DNA of 64,000 bases, taken from positions 34,458,337-34,522,336 of the forward strand of contig CM060069.1 of the NCBI GenBank assembly GCA_030533445.1, written 5' to 3'. The position numbers and the translations under genes are program-made. Below the pieces are notes generated by a model, which saw only the letters and a list, made by a program, of their open reading frames with translations, was not told where the DNA came from and ran no database searches. Shown one piece after another: positions 43,136-53,417 of the stretch (its first letter is position 1; each line of letters starts with the position of its first letter). The stretch comes from Cyprinodon diabolis. Taxonomy: Eukaryota > Chordata > Actinopteri > Cyprinodontiformes > Cyprinodontidae.

Positions 43136-44024
43136 AATGTAATTAATTAAAATGTTCTGGTCAAACTAGACTTATGAGGACATTTTAATATTAAAAAAAA
43201 AAGAAAAAAAACAACTTGAGAAACCAGAATAGCAGATTCCTCAGATCAGCAGATGAAGTATAATAAAAGAAAAGCAATCAAAAAGGGAATCAAGTATAAT
43301 CTTCTGAAAGCCACATATACTTGTGTCCTCTCGTCACAAGGGGAGAAGCACAGGGAAGATAAGTCAAAAACATGAGTCTTTAAAATGGACTTCCATAGCA
43401 TTAAGCAAAATTCAATGCATCTGAAAATTTACAAGGGGGGTTTATATTGGGCCTTGCAGGGGTTTAACTTATGTTTCAGAGTCTGGAAAATCCCTTTAAT
43501 AACCTTTCTCAGTCCTGGGTGTTGACCAGAGTAAAAGTATTATTTTCTTTCCTTTATTTTCTTCTAGTGTTCTACAGATTTCAGCTGCCGGTCTTCCAAT
43601 CAGAACTACACCCCTTTGAACCTCTTGGCCATTAGAACTGCAAATTGTTTAACAAGGTGTAATTTCTCTGTTTTAGGTGCAATCATGACCATATCTCTCA
43701 GGAAGGCCTTCATCATGTCACCGTGGCACCCTGATCCTACCAGCAGGGCTAAATCGATAGGCACTTTAAAGTGAAAATGTGACAGGTGGTGGAGACTGAA
43801 AGCGAACAGCTAATCACAGCCTTTCAGCATCAATTTTTTACTTACTTTATATGAACATAAATGCATTTTCACAAACAGGAAAACTACAGAAGAATTCACC
43901 TTTGCATGGTTGAAGAAAAAAAAAACAAAATAAGTGGATTCTCACTTTGCACAAAAAAGTATTTTAGCACAAAATGTAATTCATACAAAAGTAACTTGAC
44001 ACCCTAAGTAGTACTAGAGCATAA
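43136..44024. other. Gene-free stretch
   Basis: Nothing was recognised. The sequence is AT-rich with short poly-A runs. Confidence 0.55.
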
Positions 44025-44095
44025 TCCATCCATCCATCCATCCATCCATCCATCCATCCATCCATCCATCCATCCATCCATCCATCCATCCATCC
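44025..44095. repeat. (TCCA)n microsatellite
   Basis: About 18 perfect tetranucleotide units. Fish L2-type LINEs end in a (TGGA)n tail, so this could be the remnant 3' tail of a minus-strand copy, but no body of such an element is adjacent. Confidence 0.97.
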
Positions 44096-44853
44096 CATTT
44101 CTAGTGCAATAAAAAATATGCTTAACATTTAAAACATATTGTTTTTTGGTGTTTTATCCTAAGGATGTTGTTATGATCTGGGTTTGTTTGTGTTATTTAT
44201 CTGTTTGTGTCACAGTTACTATCCACGTAAGCAGAGGATCTTTGATGGAGAGCGTGGCTGACAGTTGGCATGTTACACACCAGATCACAATCGCACTCAT
44301 CATTCTTAAGGAATTATTAGGAGCTGCAGCAATATCACTCTGTATTGCCTCATGGTCTCACATGCTTGTTGTAGTTAAGCCACATAGATTATATGTCTTT
44401 TTACCTGTTACATCTGCCTTTAAGCTCTGACATCTTTGACATTTTTTGGCAAAGGTTCTCACCTTAGTGCTCTCAAGTTTAAACTTTACTACAGGCCATG
44501 AATTGTCAGAGACTGCTTGCTTCTTTTAATAATTGTTTCAGCTAGATTACTGGCATACAGGTACTTGGAAGCACTTACGAAGCCTAAAATCCTAAAGTAA
44601 TGTAGTTAACAATTGTTTAAAGTATATTCTTCAAATGTAAAGGGGTTATCTTTTTTAAACTTACATTAGAACTGAAGGTAAACTTTTCTTCCTTTTTTTC
44701 ACTAATTATGGAATACAATGATATACTGGTGATATATCATATAGTTCAGCTGATCCCAAAATAAATACAACTGGACATGCGTAGCACTTCTTGCAAGAGA
44801 ACCTTCACATCTCTGCACTCCATCTGGACACTCATGAAAACACAGATTACTTC

Positions 44854-44898
<45 letters not shown>

Positions 44899-45029
44899 TG
44901 TATACACATACTGTATTGTGTACTGCATACACAATTTAGAAATAATATCTTAAAGGTGTATAAAGAAGAGATTCCTCCCACAGTTCATCATTATTACTGT
45001 TGGTTAGTGTCTCGAAAGGTATGTTTCTG
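44096..45029. other. Gene-free stretch with a (TA)n tract
   Basis: There is no gene. A (TA)n run occupies 44,858-44,897. The plus frame at 44,146-44,430 has hydrophobic runs but no domain or start context that I trust. Confidence 0.55.
44858..44897. repeat. (TA)n microsatellite
   Basis: Forty bases of alternating TA. Confidence 0.97.
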
Positions 45030-45235
45030 CATAGTTGTGTGTCTCTATGTTGGCCTGCGATGAACTGGTGTCCTTTTCAGGGTATACTCTGCCTTTTGCA
45101 TTGAAACTGCAGAAGGTAGGCACCAGCCCCCTGTGACAATGACAGACAAGCAGTAGAAGATTGATGGATGGATTGGTACAGGCCAACTACTGGGGTCAGG
45201 CACCAGCCCCTCATGACCCTCCAAGGTTAGAAGAA
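45030..45235 (+). repeat. L2-type LINE 3' tail fragments
   Basis: TTGGCCTGCGATGAACTGGT, then GTAGGCACCAGCCCCCTGTG, then GATTGATGGATGGATTGG follow the conserved 3' tail of fish L2-like LINEs (gatgaactggcgacc, ggcaccagcccc, gatggatgga). A second, shorter GGCACCAGCCCC block at 45,200 suggests a partial duplication or a second insertion. Confidence 0.7.
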
Positions 45236-45642
45236 TGGGGAAAAAATGTTACACCTTGCACTGGAAAACTGTAGAACTGAGAGATAAAGCAGAATTATTT
45301 CATTATTAATGAAGAAAAATTCTGAAAAATGATTCAATACCAGAAAAAAAAAGAGCAAACTTAAAAGAACTAAACATGTTTTTTATTAATTGGTCCTACC
45401 TTAACTACAAAGCTTTACTGAGTTGAAAACATGGTCTGTAATTCTTTAGGAGGTCGCCCTTTGGGTAATACTTGAAAGGTCTATTAACCACTGCATAAAG
45501 ACAAGAATTGTATTTTGACGGTTAAATTACTTACTTGAAAACACTTTTAGTCTTGTGTTTTTAACACATATTTATCCTCAAATTAATTGCACCTTTTAAT
45601 CGCATTTTTTGAAATGTGTTAGGGTTTTTATCTCTTAGTTTT

Positions 45643-45700
45643 TTTTGTGTTCACCTATTAGGTGAACACAAAAGGACTTTGGTCTTCGTTGACCAAAGTC
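45643..45700. repeat. Two adjacent perfect hairpins
   Basis: A 14-bp perfect inverted repeat (45,643-45,656 with 45,660-45,673, 3-base loop) is followed by a 10-bp one (45,675-45,684 with 45,691-45,700, loop 6). A third GTTGACTTTGG block follows. Confidence 0.9.
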
Positions 45701-46393
45701 AACAACACATGGTTGACTTTGGACTTTTTAAAGTGCTACATAACTATGGTGTGGCATGGTTATTTTAAAACATATTTTAAAAAATTGCAATATTTTTCAT
45801 TTAGAATAAGTGATCTGTGTTTTCTTTGTGGTATTTGTGTGGCATTTGTCTTCTTCAGCAAACCATGCATGGCGGTGAGACAAAAATATTCTTTTGGTTC
45901 ATGCACAGTAAATCATCAATATAACAAGCTATTATACTCATTGGATAAAATGGCAGTGCTACATGATAGTTCCATTCCCAACTTATTTGTAATACTAAGG
46001 TTTAAAGTGTGTGTTTGGAACCTGTTGGCACCCTGCTGGAAGTGATACCACATGCTGTGGTGACGATGTTTTATAGTGTGAAAGTTCCAGGAGGGTTGCT
46101 AATTTGTTTTTGCAGTCTGCCCACGTGAAGCAGAAAATAGTTCCCCTCTGTAATAAATCGAACTCTTTAAGCAAATTGGAAGAAACATTTGAACATGGAG
46201 GAAAGATTAGGAAACAAAGAGGGTTGTCTTATATATAAAAAATAAAATAAATAAAAAAAAAAAACAGCCAGAGTTGCCAAATGATCTATATGCTGTCATG
46301 GTCTCATACTGTCTGTGTCTTTATAGTAGAGACACTCTTGTTGAAATGTCAATTTGTGTATGGTGTATTGGTCAGTCTCATTGAAATCTTTTT

Positions 46394-46431
46394 AAAGAAA
46401 TGTCATCATCAAATGATGATGACATTTCTTT
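46394..46431. repeat. Near-perfect 38-base palindrome
   Basis: Arms of 18 bases (AAAGAAATGTCATCATCA and its complement) are separated by only two bases. Confidence 0.95.
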
Positions 46432-46984
46432 TCATATTTGTTCTTCGGGCTTCGAGAAAACATGGGAAGAAAGGAACTAATGTTTTATTAAGTCTGTTTG
46501 GTTTTTTCATCTTTTACAGGATTCAGACGTAAGTCTTGGAACACTGCCTCAGAACGATGGCTCAGGTGGTTATGCTCTGATCTCCCTTTGTAGCTTCAAT
46601 CTTTCTCTGTTGTCCGTTTCTAATGTTCTGCCAGGCTGGTTTACACTGAAGATAGAAATGTCAATTGATCATTCATGGGAAAGCATAATTTAAACGTATG
46701 CGTTGCAGAGATCTTCATGCATAATATTGACGTAGAAGGAAACAGATTTTTTGCTTTCCAAATCTGGTATTGCATTCAGGGACCCATAATTCAATTGTTA
46801 GTTAAAACATCTTTAATTTTTCCACTAAACATCTGTGAGCTTCAACCGGGAATGGCCTGGGATATGAGAAGCTGCTTATCTTCTAAGGGATTGAAAATTT
46901 GACTTGAACTTAAAATCCCCTGAAAAAAACAGGGTGGTTTGAGATGATAATTATGTAAAATGACCCCTTCAAGTATAATTTATG

Positions 46985-47260
46985 TTGAAATATTAAGCCA
47001 GTGGACTGCAGTTAAAAAAATGGTCACCTTGAAAGAATAGACTTTTTTTGTTAACCGGTCAAAACTACTCTCAACAGTGGCCCTTATTTGACTATCAAGA
47101 TAGAAATTACTGTCCATCTTAAAACCAAGGTTTGTGATGGTGAACTGAATAACAGTAGAATGAGCTGCCATCTTTTCTAAAAAAAAAAATAGACCTGGAA
47201 GAAGAAGGTACAAAGTAAACAGCAAAGGTCCTATACTGAGGGAACACCACATGACAGTGG
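46985..47260 (-). pseudogene. LINE reverse transcriptase remnant with internal deletion
   Basis: The minus frame reads GPLLFTLYLLLPGL, the SxLGPLLFsLYllPLG block of LINE reverse transcriptases. It then jumps directly to NLGFKMDSNFYLDSQI and SSFDRLTKKV, which match the NLGV..D..L....QI...V..SFF.LR block that normally lies ~90 or more residues further on. The YADD catalytic segment between them is missing. This indicates an internally deleted dead copy, minus strand. Confidence 0.7.
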
Positions 47261-47461
47261 GGAGGATTCAAAACCTGTGTTTTTATTTTAACTGAAAATT
47301 TTCTATATGTCAAATAGGACCTACAGTGGGTGATGGTTGGAAATGGACACTTCACTCACCCTCCGCGTGTTTCACAAATTGTGTGAAAAACATGTGACTA
47401 CTATAGCCACTAGGTGGCAGTCTGAGTCCATTTCGGCGTCCCATGAGTCAGGATTAGATAG

Positions 47462-47890
47462 GTGAATGAGCAGACTGGGAGGGGTATCCTGTGTTGCGAG
47501 CTGAGCAGATTATTGTTCCCCAGGTTTAGCGTGAGGGTAGGGTGAATGGTCTGCAATTTAAAAGGTTAAGGGTTCGGTCCCAGCTGTGGTCAAGTTATTA
47601 ATGTTGCCTTAAATGTTTTTCTTTTTTTTTTAATCACTTGATGGCCTATGATATCAGAAATTGTACAATAACTTATTTAACTTATTTATATATATTACGG
47701 ATACTAGCCTATTATGCTGTTTGACTTTATGGCATCTTTCTTTTATTTAGATCAGCTGATGTGCGCTCCACCTTTCCAAGGAATTACATTAGACCATAGG
47801 GATTATCATTCTACAGCCTCAATATCTTACTCTGATAATAATAGGCGTATTGTTATACTATTTTTGTTATTTTTTATTATCATCCAGCTG
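47462..47890 (+). mobile_element. tRNA-headed SINE, copy 1
   Basis: The head reads GCAGACTGGGAGGGGTATCC, TGTTGCGAGCTGA, then a degenerate A-box region and a B-box-like GGTTCGGTCCC at 47,571-47,581. It continues with GCCTTAAATGTTTTT, a ~150-bp stretch not present in copy 2 and then the body block TAGACCATAGGGATTATCAT, TCTACAGCCTCAATATC, ATAATAATAGGCGTATTGTT. Copies 2 and 3 (50,857-51,250, minus) share head and body, which defines a family. A true tRNA gene is excluded by the broken boxes. Confidence 0.7.
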
Positions 47891-48035
47891 GTAAAATTTT
47901 CAGTTTGATCTGGAAAAGGACGCTATGATGCCTTACAACAAGCATGAAAGGCCCAACCCCCCCAGGCTTTTTGGGCACATTATGCAAGAATGCTGCTTGC
48001 TGCCGCGATGAATAGTGGCGTTTCTAAACTGATGT
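47891..48035. other. Unassigned spacer
   Basis: Short unassigned sequence between the SINE and the direct repeats. Confidence 0.5.
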
Positions 48036-48516
48036 CAGGGATAGCTGTGATCCACCCAAAAGTCAGTGAGCTAATCCGGAGTATTCCCATTTTAAATACA
48101 GTGAACCCTCGTTTATCGCAGAGGTTACGTTCCAAAAAGAACCCGCGATAGGTGAAATACGTGAAGTAGAAACCTTTTTTTTTTTTAGAGTTATCATACA
48201 ATGAAATACTCCATACAACATTGAAATCAGGGAATAAAAACTTTATACAGGCCCAAGCATTTGTTTAACAAATAAAAGTACGGTATAAACGTTAACTACT
48301 GTACTGTACTGTAAAATAATATAGTTATAAATACTTTTAATCATCAATACGAAATGAAGGGTTAATATTGCGGGGATCAGCACTGCCCCGCCGTGACGGA
48401 TTGTATTTTTCTTCCAAAGCCTGCGGTGCAGCTGTATGTTTTGGAGAGAAGAACATAGTTATGTGATCAACGCGCAAGTCAGTGAGCTAATCCGGTTTTT
48501 TCCCATTTTAAATCAT
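48036..48516. repeat. ~65-bp direct repeats around a Tigger/pogo-like terminus
   Basis: AAGTCAGTGAGCTAATCCGG followed by TTCCCATTTTAAAT occurs at about 48,060-48,097 and 48,478-48,516, with weaker similarity for ~25 bases upstream of each. Directly after the first copy comes TA and CAGTGAACCCTCGTTTATCG (48,099-48,118), which resembles the terminal repeat of Tigger/pogo elements, then ACCCGCGATAGGTGAAATAC. The opposite terminus is not visible. What duplicated the flank is unclear. Confidence 0.6.
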
Positions 48517-48920
48517 GTACTATTTAACCACGTATGACCAGAACGCAATCTGGATATAATGGGTTCCTCTTTTGTATGTCATCCTGTTCTAAACATCACC
48601 AATTAATTAAGCAAACCACTTAATGCAGGAATGTCGCTACTACTGTAAATAGCGGTGCTTGAACTCTATTGTCAGAGAACAAGAGAGTAAATGTCTACAC
48701 ATCGGTTTTTCCAAGACAACGATGAGGTCATAGCCTTGAATGGAGCAGCGACTGGCATGTAATATTCCGAGGGCCAAGAGATACATGTCATTTGCTATCA
48801 GTAATATATTGATTTGAAATGCAAATAAAAAACATTTTCTATGAGACATTTTCCTGACTTTATGTTTCACTATTATATTATGGGCTACTATATAAATCTT
48901 TTTAAGCAAACCTGTAAAAA
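48517..48920. other. Unassigned spacer
   Basis: No gene or named element was seen. Confidence 0.5.
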
Positions 48921-49694
48921 TGTAATGATGTCAGAATATTGGACCCAGAATGCAGAGCCTTCAGTCAGTATCCCCTTTAAACACTTCAGGAGGGGACAAG
49001 AGAGCTTCAAGAGAAGCTGGACTATCAGTAGCAGATGTGGGCGCGGCAGCTGTCACGGGCGGGGCAGCTGGAGCAGCCTGATTAATAATCAAGGATCTCC
49101 TGCATGCCTGATTCTAGCCGGGAAATATTTTGATCCACATCATTTCGCCACTGCCCGTCTGCCGATTGGTCCATGTTTTGGCCAGGTTATTCTGTAATGA
49201 TCTCAGAATATTGGACCCAGAATTCAAGGCGAGACAGGCAGTGGTTAAGTTCAAAGCGTTTATTAATCAAAACAGGTGCGCGGGGCTGCTTGTCTGCTGC
49301 AGGGCTGATCTCTGCAGGGATAGGAGAATACAGGTCAGAGACTGGATGTGGAGCTGAATGCGACTTGGAGCAAAGTCACTGACTTGATTCAAAGTTCAGT
49401 TCATTCGCGGAGAACTCAGCAGAATCCAGAAGGGAGATTTGACCGCAGGTGCGGCGGCCACGCCCCCAGAGTTTCTAGAGAGCGAGCAGCAGACGCCGCT
49501 GATCCACAGGACAGAAAACTGGTCATAATCAGGGAAGCAGACAGACTAAAGAAAGCTAGGAAACGTCTCACCAAAACACACAAATAACCTGGCGCTGATG
49601 GGAGGCAAACACACAACTTAGAACCACAGAACCAATTAGACAGGGAGCAAGGAGCAAAGGAAAAAACCAAACCATCAGCGCCAAGATCATGACA
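48921..49694 (-). mobile_element. Truncated LTR retrotransposon (Ty3/gypsy-like), LTR plus start of gag
   Basis: On the minus strand an LTR starts TGTCATGATCTTGGCG at 49,694 and ends AGATCATTACA at 49,193; the short terminal inverted repeats TGTCATGATCT and AGATCATTACA match. It has an AATAAA signal (about 49,258-49,265). Beyond it a frame starts MDQSADGQWRNDVDQNISRL, which looks like the N-terminus of a gypsy-type gag. The frame breaks after ~33 codons. At 48,921-48,955 the LTR end block recurs (GTCAGAATATTGGACCCAGA), the remnant of a second LTR. The internal part is almost entirely deleted. No target duplication was found. Confidence 0.7.
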
Positions 49695-50114
49695 AAAAAC
49701 CCCATTTTCATTTCTTTCGTTTTTAAAATTAAATAAAAAAATTAAATGGCAAAAATCCAAACGTGTCTGCTAGTTTAAAGTCCATCTTATTTATTTGAAT
49801 ATTTAACGAAAACATTGCAGATGCCACACACGCACACAAAATGACAGAAAGAAAGAACCGAGCGTTTTAGTTTCTATATATATATAATACCTTTCAAAAA
49901 CTGTGAGTGTTTTCAAAAACTAGTGATTTTTTGAAAGAAAATAAAAGAATAAAAACAGTTAAGCATTTTAAAAGCATCTTTACAAAAAAGCAACATAACA
50001 GCATTTTTTAAATAAATGATTTATTATGAGAACATATCATTTCACCATTTATTGGGGGGTAATTAATTGAATGCTTATTTATTTATTGAACATGTATATA
50101 TTTATGTATTTATT
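49695..50114. other. Unassigned AT-rich spacer
   Basis: Contains a short (TA)n run near 49,877 and AT-rich sequence; nothing else was seen. Confidence 0.55.
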
Positions 50115-50680
50115 TAGATTGGATTAGATGTGATTAGATGAGCTTTATTGATCTCACAGCAGAGAAATTCACTCGTCACATATTGGCATAGAAGTTACTG
50201 AAGGTGCAAACATAGAGGAAAAAGGTGCATTAAGAATAAGCAATATATATACCGTATATCCAGGTATATACAGTATATAAAGATAAATAGGATTAAGGTG
50301 CATGTGTACATGTATCACACACAATGAAAAACAAAACAAAAATAGGAAATAAAAAAAATAAGAAATAAAGATATGTACAATCCGGATGGCTTATAGACAG
50401 GTGGAGAAATATTGCACATTCAACATTTTGCACAGCATATTGTTCACAGTCAATAAATACAAAAATATAATGTAGCTGCACAGTGGTTTTTACAGGAGTT
50501 ATTGTTGATATAGTGCATTATTATAGAGTCTGGTGGCAGCAGGAACGAATGACCTGCGGTAGCGCTCCTTCTTACAGACAGGGTGTCTACTGTAAGTCTC
50601 TGACTAAAGGAGCTGCTCAGCTCCTCTTTTTATACATGGGAGGCTCATGCGTGAATGTCCAACGAATAACTCCAATTGTT
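50115..50680 (-). mobile_element. LINE 3' end (Rex1/L2-like), antisense
   Basis: On the minus strand the frame reads CKKERYRRSFVPAATRLYN followed by a stop near 50,508. ERYRRSF.PAA.RLYN is the C-terminal block of many fish LINE ORF2 proteins. Downstream of the stop (towards 50,115) lies the AT-rich 3' UTR, with a TTATTGATCTCACAGCAGAG block at 50,148-50,167, similar to fish LINE 3' UTRs. Upstream only the tail GAGCTGAGCAGCTCCTTTAG is kept, so the copy is strongly 5'-truncated. It is probably the most recent-looking LINE tail in this window. Confidence 0.8.
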
Positions 50681-50856
50681 GTTTCAAAAATAGAAAACCT
50701 GGTTTCATACTTAGTTTTGCCCTGGATGTTGTAGCGTTTGTGGACGCTACGTCGCTACTTGATAAAAACAATAACGTCACTACTGGAAAGTTACTTGATA
50801 AATAATGCAGCGGCGCTACTGCCCATCACTGGAAACTATGTAATGATAATGATAAT

Positions 50857-51133
50857 AATAAATAATAACAACACACAAAAACAGTATAACAATACACCTG
50901 TTATTATCAGAGTAAGATGTTGAGGCTGTAGAATGATAATTCCTATGGTCAAATGTAATAAAAAAGCGATAAAAAATAAAAAAAAACATTTAAGGCAACT
51001 CGGCCACAGTTGGGATCGAACCCGCAATCTGTTGAACCACAGACCACTGAGCCTAACCTCTATGCTATCAGCTCGCAACACGTGACACCCCTCGCAGTCT
51101 GCTCCTTGACCAGACTGGTAGGGGTGTCACGTA
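50857..51133 (-). mobile_element. tRNA-headed SINE, copy 2
   Basis: On the minus strand the head shows A-box-like TAGCATAGAGGTTAGG and a good B box GGTTCGATCCC (about 51,013-51,023), then GCCTTAAATGTTTTTT, a T-rich bridge and the body block ending ATTGTTATACTGTTTTTGTG. It is the cleanest copy of the family in the window and is preceded by the inverted repeat at 51,080-51,132. Confidence 0.8.
51080..51132. repeat. 22-bp imperfect inverted repeat upstream of the SINE head
   Basis: Arms 51,080-51,101 and 51,111-51,132 (ACGTGACACCCCTCGCAGTC and CAGACTGGTAGGGGTGTCAC) pair with two mismatches around a 9-base loop. Confidence 0.9.
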
Positions 51134-51149
51134 TTGCACGGCAAGAAAG

Positions 51150-51250
51150 TAACACACAAAAACAGTATAACAATACGCCTGTTATTATCAGAGTAAGATG
51201 TTGAGGCAGTAGAATGATAATCCCTATGATCTAATGTAATAAAAAACGGT
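51150..51250 (-). mobile_element. tRNA-headed SINE, copy 3 (body only)
   Basis: This repeats the body of copies 1 and 2 (ATAACAATACGCCTGTTATT, GTAAGATGTTGAGGC, ATGATAATCCCTATGATCTA read on the plus strand) but has no tRNA head. It sits head to tail with copy 2 and may be the tail half of a dimer. Confidence 0.75.
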
Positions 51251-51971
51251 GTGGTAGCAACAGGTGGCTGCTTTTTTTTATTACAGACCAAGCACAGAAA
51301 CTCTCGATGGATTTTAATGAACACAGTTAAAGATTAGCTTGACTTTTGATCCTCAAAGCTGTCAACGGCACTTATATTTTACAAAACTAAAGAAAATATA
51401 TTTTCTTACATATCCTTTAGAATAACTTTTGTTTATCTTAATGAGGAATCAACTTTGGATATGATTTTAATTTCAACATCACCAGCCGCAGCACTGTCTC
51501 TGTCGCAGCACTGTCTCTGTCGCCTTTCTCTGGTTTCCCCTCAGTCCGTATTCCCCTCCAAGTTAATTAATTTTATTTTTCATTAAATAATAGAGATGCA
51601 GATAAATAGAAATAAACAGATCTCAGATAAGATCGGAGGTGTAACTACGCAACCATTTTCATAAAATAAGATTATGCAGTCCCTATGTTAAATTAATTCA
51701 TTAACTTAATTATAATCAAAAACAAAATAAAATAGCACAATATCACACCAAGATCCCCAATAAACCTGCTTATTAGTTGACTGCAGGCCTACAAACGTCA
51801 CCCTCAGCACGGCAGAGCTCCCAAGCGCCACCTGGTGGTGTTCCGGGTACATTGCAGTTCTTTTTGAAATAAAAAAACTGGCCTCAGGAAATACATCGTG
51901 ATTCACACAGGAATCACACAGGAATCACGCAGGAAACCGTCCATTTCCAACCAGTACCCACTGTAAACCAC
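51251..51971. other. Unassigned stretch
   Basis: No gene was seen. A 14-base block is repeated at 51,490-51,520 (GCAGCACTGTCTCTGTC twice). 51,935-51,963 shares a ~26-base block with 47,322-47,349. Confidence 0.5.
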
Positions 51972-51997
51972 TATATATATATATATATATATATATT
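51972..51997. repeat. (TA)n microsatellite, left of the hAT element
   Basis: A (TA)n tract that ends exactly at the hAT terminus. Confidence 0.9.
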
Positions 51998-53078
51998 AGG
52001 GGTGGGACGCGATTAAAATTTTTAATCGTGATTAATCGCATGGCTGTGAAATTAATTAATCGAATTAATCGCATTTTAATCGCATACTTGGAAACAGCAG
52101 GAAGTAACTTTTTCCACATGGATTTTGAATGACAACACATAAGCTTAATAAACAAAATATTGTTTGTTTATTTTTTTTAAAGAAATGTCAACAGGCCAGT
52201 GCAAATTTTAAAGTTCAACATATTTAGGAACGCTAAACTCAGAAATTCAGGTAGCTCTATAGGTATAGGTAGAGCTTAATACTGCTTTTTAAACGCAAAA
52301 ATGCAATACTCTCAAGTACATTCAGAACAAAAAGCCTCTGAGGCTTTAACACAATTCGTGGATTTATCAACAGTTCAACTGTTTACAAAAAATAAGTCAG
52401 ACATTAAATGAAATTCAGTCTAACTCTTTATAACATTGGCCATTCAGACAGTTCAGTTCAACATAAAGTGACAGTGATTCACCTCCAATTTTTCCCATTT
52501 GAAACACAACTGGCCAACTGGCCTCAGGATACACATTTAACTGATTACCTTGGTCTTGCTTACCCTGCCCTAGAAGCCAGTCAGCTGGTGTAGTGTGGGT
52601 TGTTTCGTCTTCCTCCCAGTTGGGCTAGCTTCCACGCTAGTATCTGCCAAGCTAGCTGCTACATGCTTTGCGTTCAGGTGATATTTGAGGCTTGATACGC
52701 TGCGGTGATAGGCTTCCTTGTTGCATAATTTACATATGACCGCGCTCTTATCGACTCTACCCTCCTGTATTTTAAAACAAAATTTCCCCTGCAAAGGACC
52801 AACTAAAATGTTTTCATCTGCTTCGTCTAATTCTTCCATGTTTGTATCTCCTTCTAGTTAAAAGCAACTTTCTTCTCTGTTCTTCTTCTTCAGTTTCCGT
52901 CCGACGGTATTCTGGCCATAGTTCTAATGCTGCCCCCACAGGTGAAATAATTACTTGGGTGAAATCCCAAACGACTTCCAGGAGACTGCGGTGTGCGATT
53001 AAAATGCGTTAATTTTTTTAACGCGTTAATATTTGTGTGATTAATTAATCGAAATTAACGCGTTAATGTCCCAGCCTT
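51998..53078 (-). mobile_element. Internally deleted hAT element
   Basis: The termini AGGGGTGGGAC and (complement of the right end) AAGGCTGGGAC are imperfect inverted repeats of hAT type (cAGGGGTGGGc). Both ends carry repeated TTAATCG and TTAACGCGTTAA blocks that form subterminal structure. The interior keeps only a BED-finger reading frame (52,570-52,839) and no hATC dimerisation domain. Both flanks are (TA)n, so the expected 8-bp target duplication cannot be read. Confidence 0.75.
52570..52839 (-). pseudogene. BED-type zinc finger segment of a hAT transposase
   Basis: This 89-residue frame starts MEELDEADEN and contains a BED-like finger: C36-x2-C39, then H54-x4-H59, within SAVICKLCNKEAYHRSVSS and LKYHLNAKH. 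BED fingers bind the element's terminal DNA in hAT transposases and in host proteins derived from them (ZBED). The frame ends shortly after TLHQLTGF. In such proteins the catalytic RNase H-like fold and the hATC domain should follow; neither is present up to the left terminus. It is either the first exon of a deleted transposase or a short DNA-binding derivative. The start Met lies ~240 bases from the right terminus, a normal place for a transposase start. Confidence 0.7.
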
Positions 53079-53079
53079 A

Positions 53080-53120
<41 letters not shown>

Positions 53121-53121
53121 A
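53080..53121. repeat. (TA)n microsatellite, right of the hAT element
   Basis: A near-pure TA tract with one G. Confidence 0.95.
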
Positions 53122-53417
53122 ATAACACAACTGCCAGTCACATGCCAAAAGGCTGTCATTGTAAGTTTTAAAGCCAAACAGATTATTCCATGCTGTTATG
53201 TTTATCTAGGAAAGATTTTAATTTTACATGTTTAGTTGTAGCTATTACTAATTTTAATATGGTACTTTAAGGCATCTTACTGTGATGTTCCTTAGAGCTT
53301 TAGATTTTTGCCATATAAGTCCTGTAAAATTATTTATCTAACAATTTTTTCTGAACATATATAGACTCTCAAATTCTTGTTTGTTCTTCTTAAAAAGTAG
53401 GATGAGAATCTGGTGTT
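53122..53417. other. Unassigned spacer
   Basis: AT-rich; nothing recognised. Confidence 0.55.

Larger units (their letters stand above)
45236..46984. other. Gene-free stretch with short hairpins
   Basis: No gene was recognised. The 127-codon plus frame at 45,662-46,045 has no domain. Three perfect short hairpins are listed separately. Confidence 0.5.

Noticed and set aside
44146..44430. 94-codon hydrophobic frame as a membrane protein
   Set aside because: Hydrophobic runs are common in frames from T-rich DNA; no family resemblance.
45662..46045. 127-codon plus-strand frame as a host gene
   Set aside because: No domain, poor start context and a composition like the surrounding non-coding DNA; its start overlaps a hairpin.
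51004..51075. Possible tRNA gene
   Set aside because: A and B box-like blocks are present but the cloverleaf is not, and the body matches two other SINE copies.
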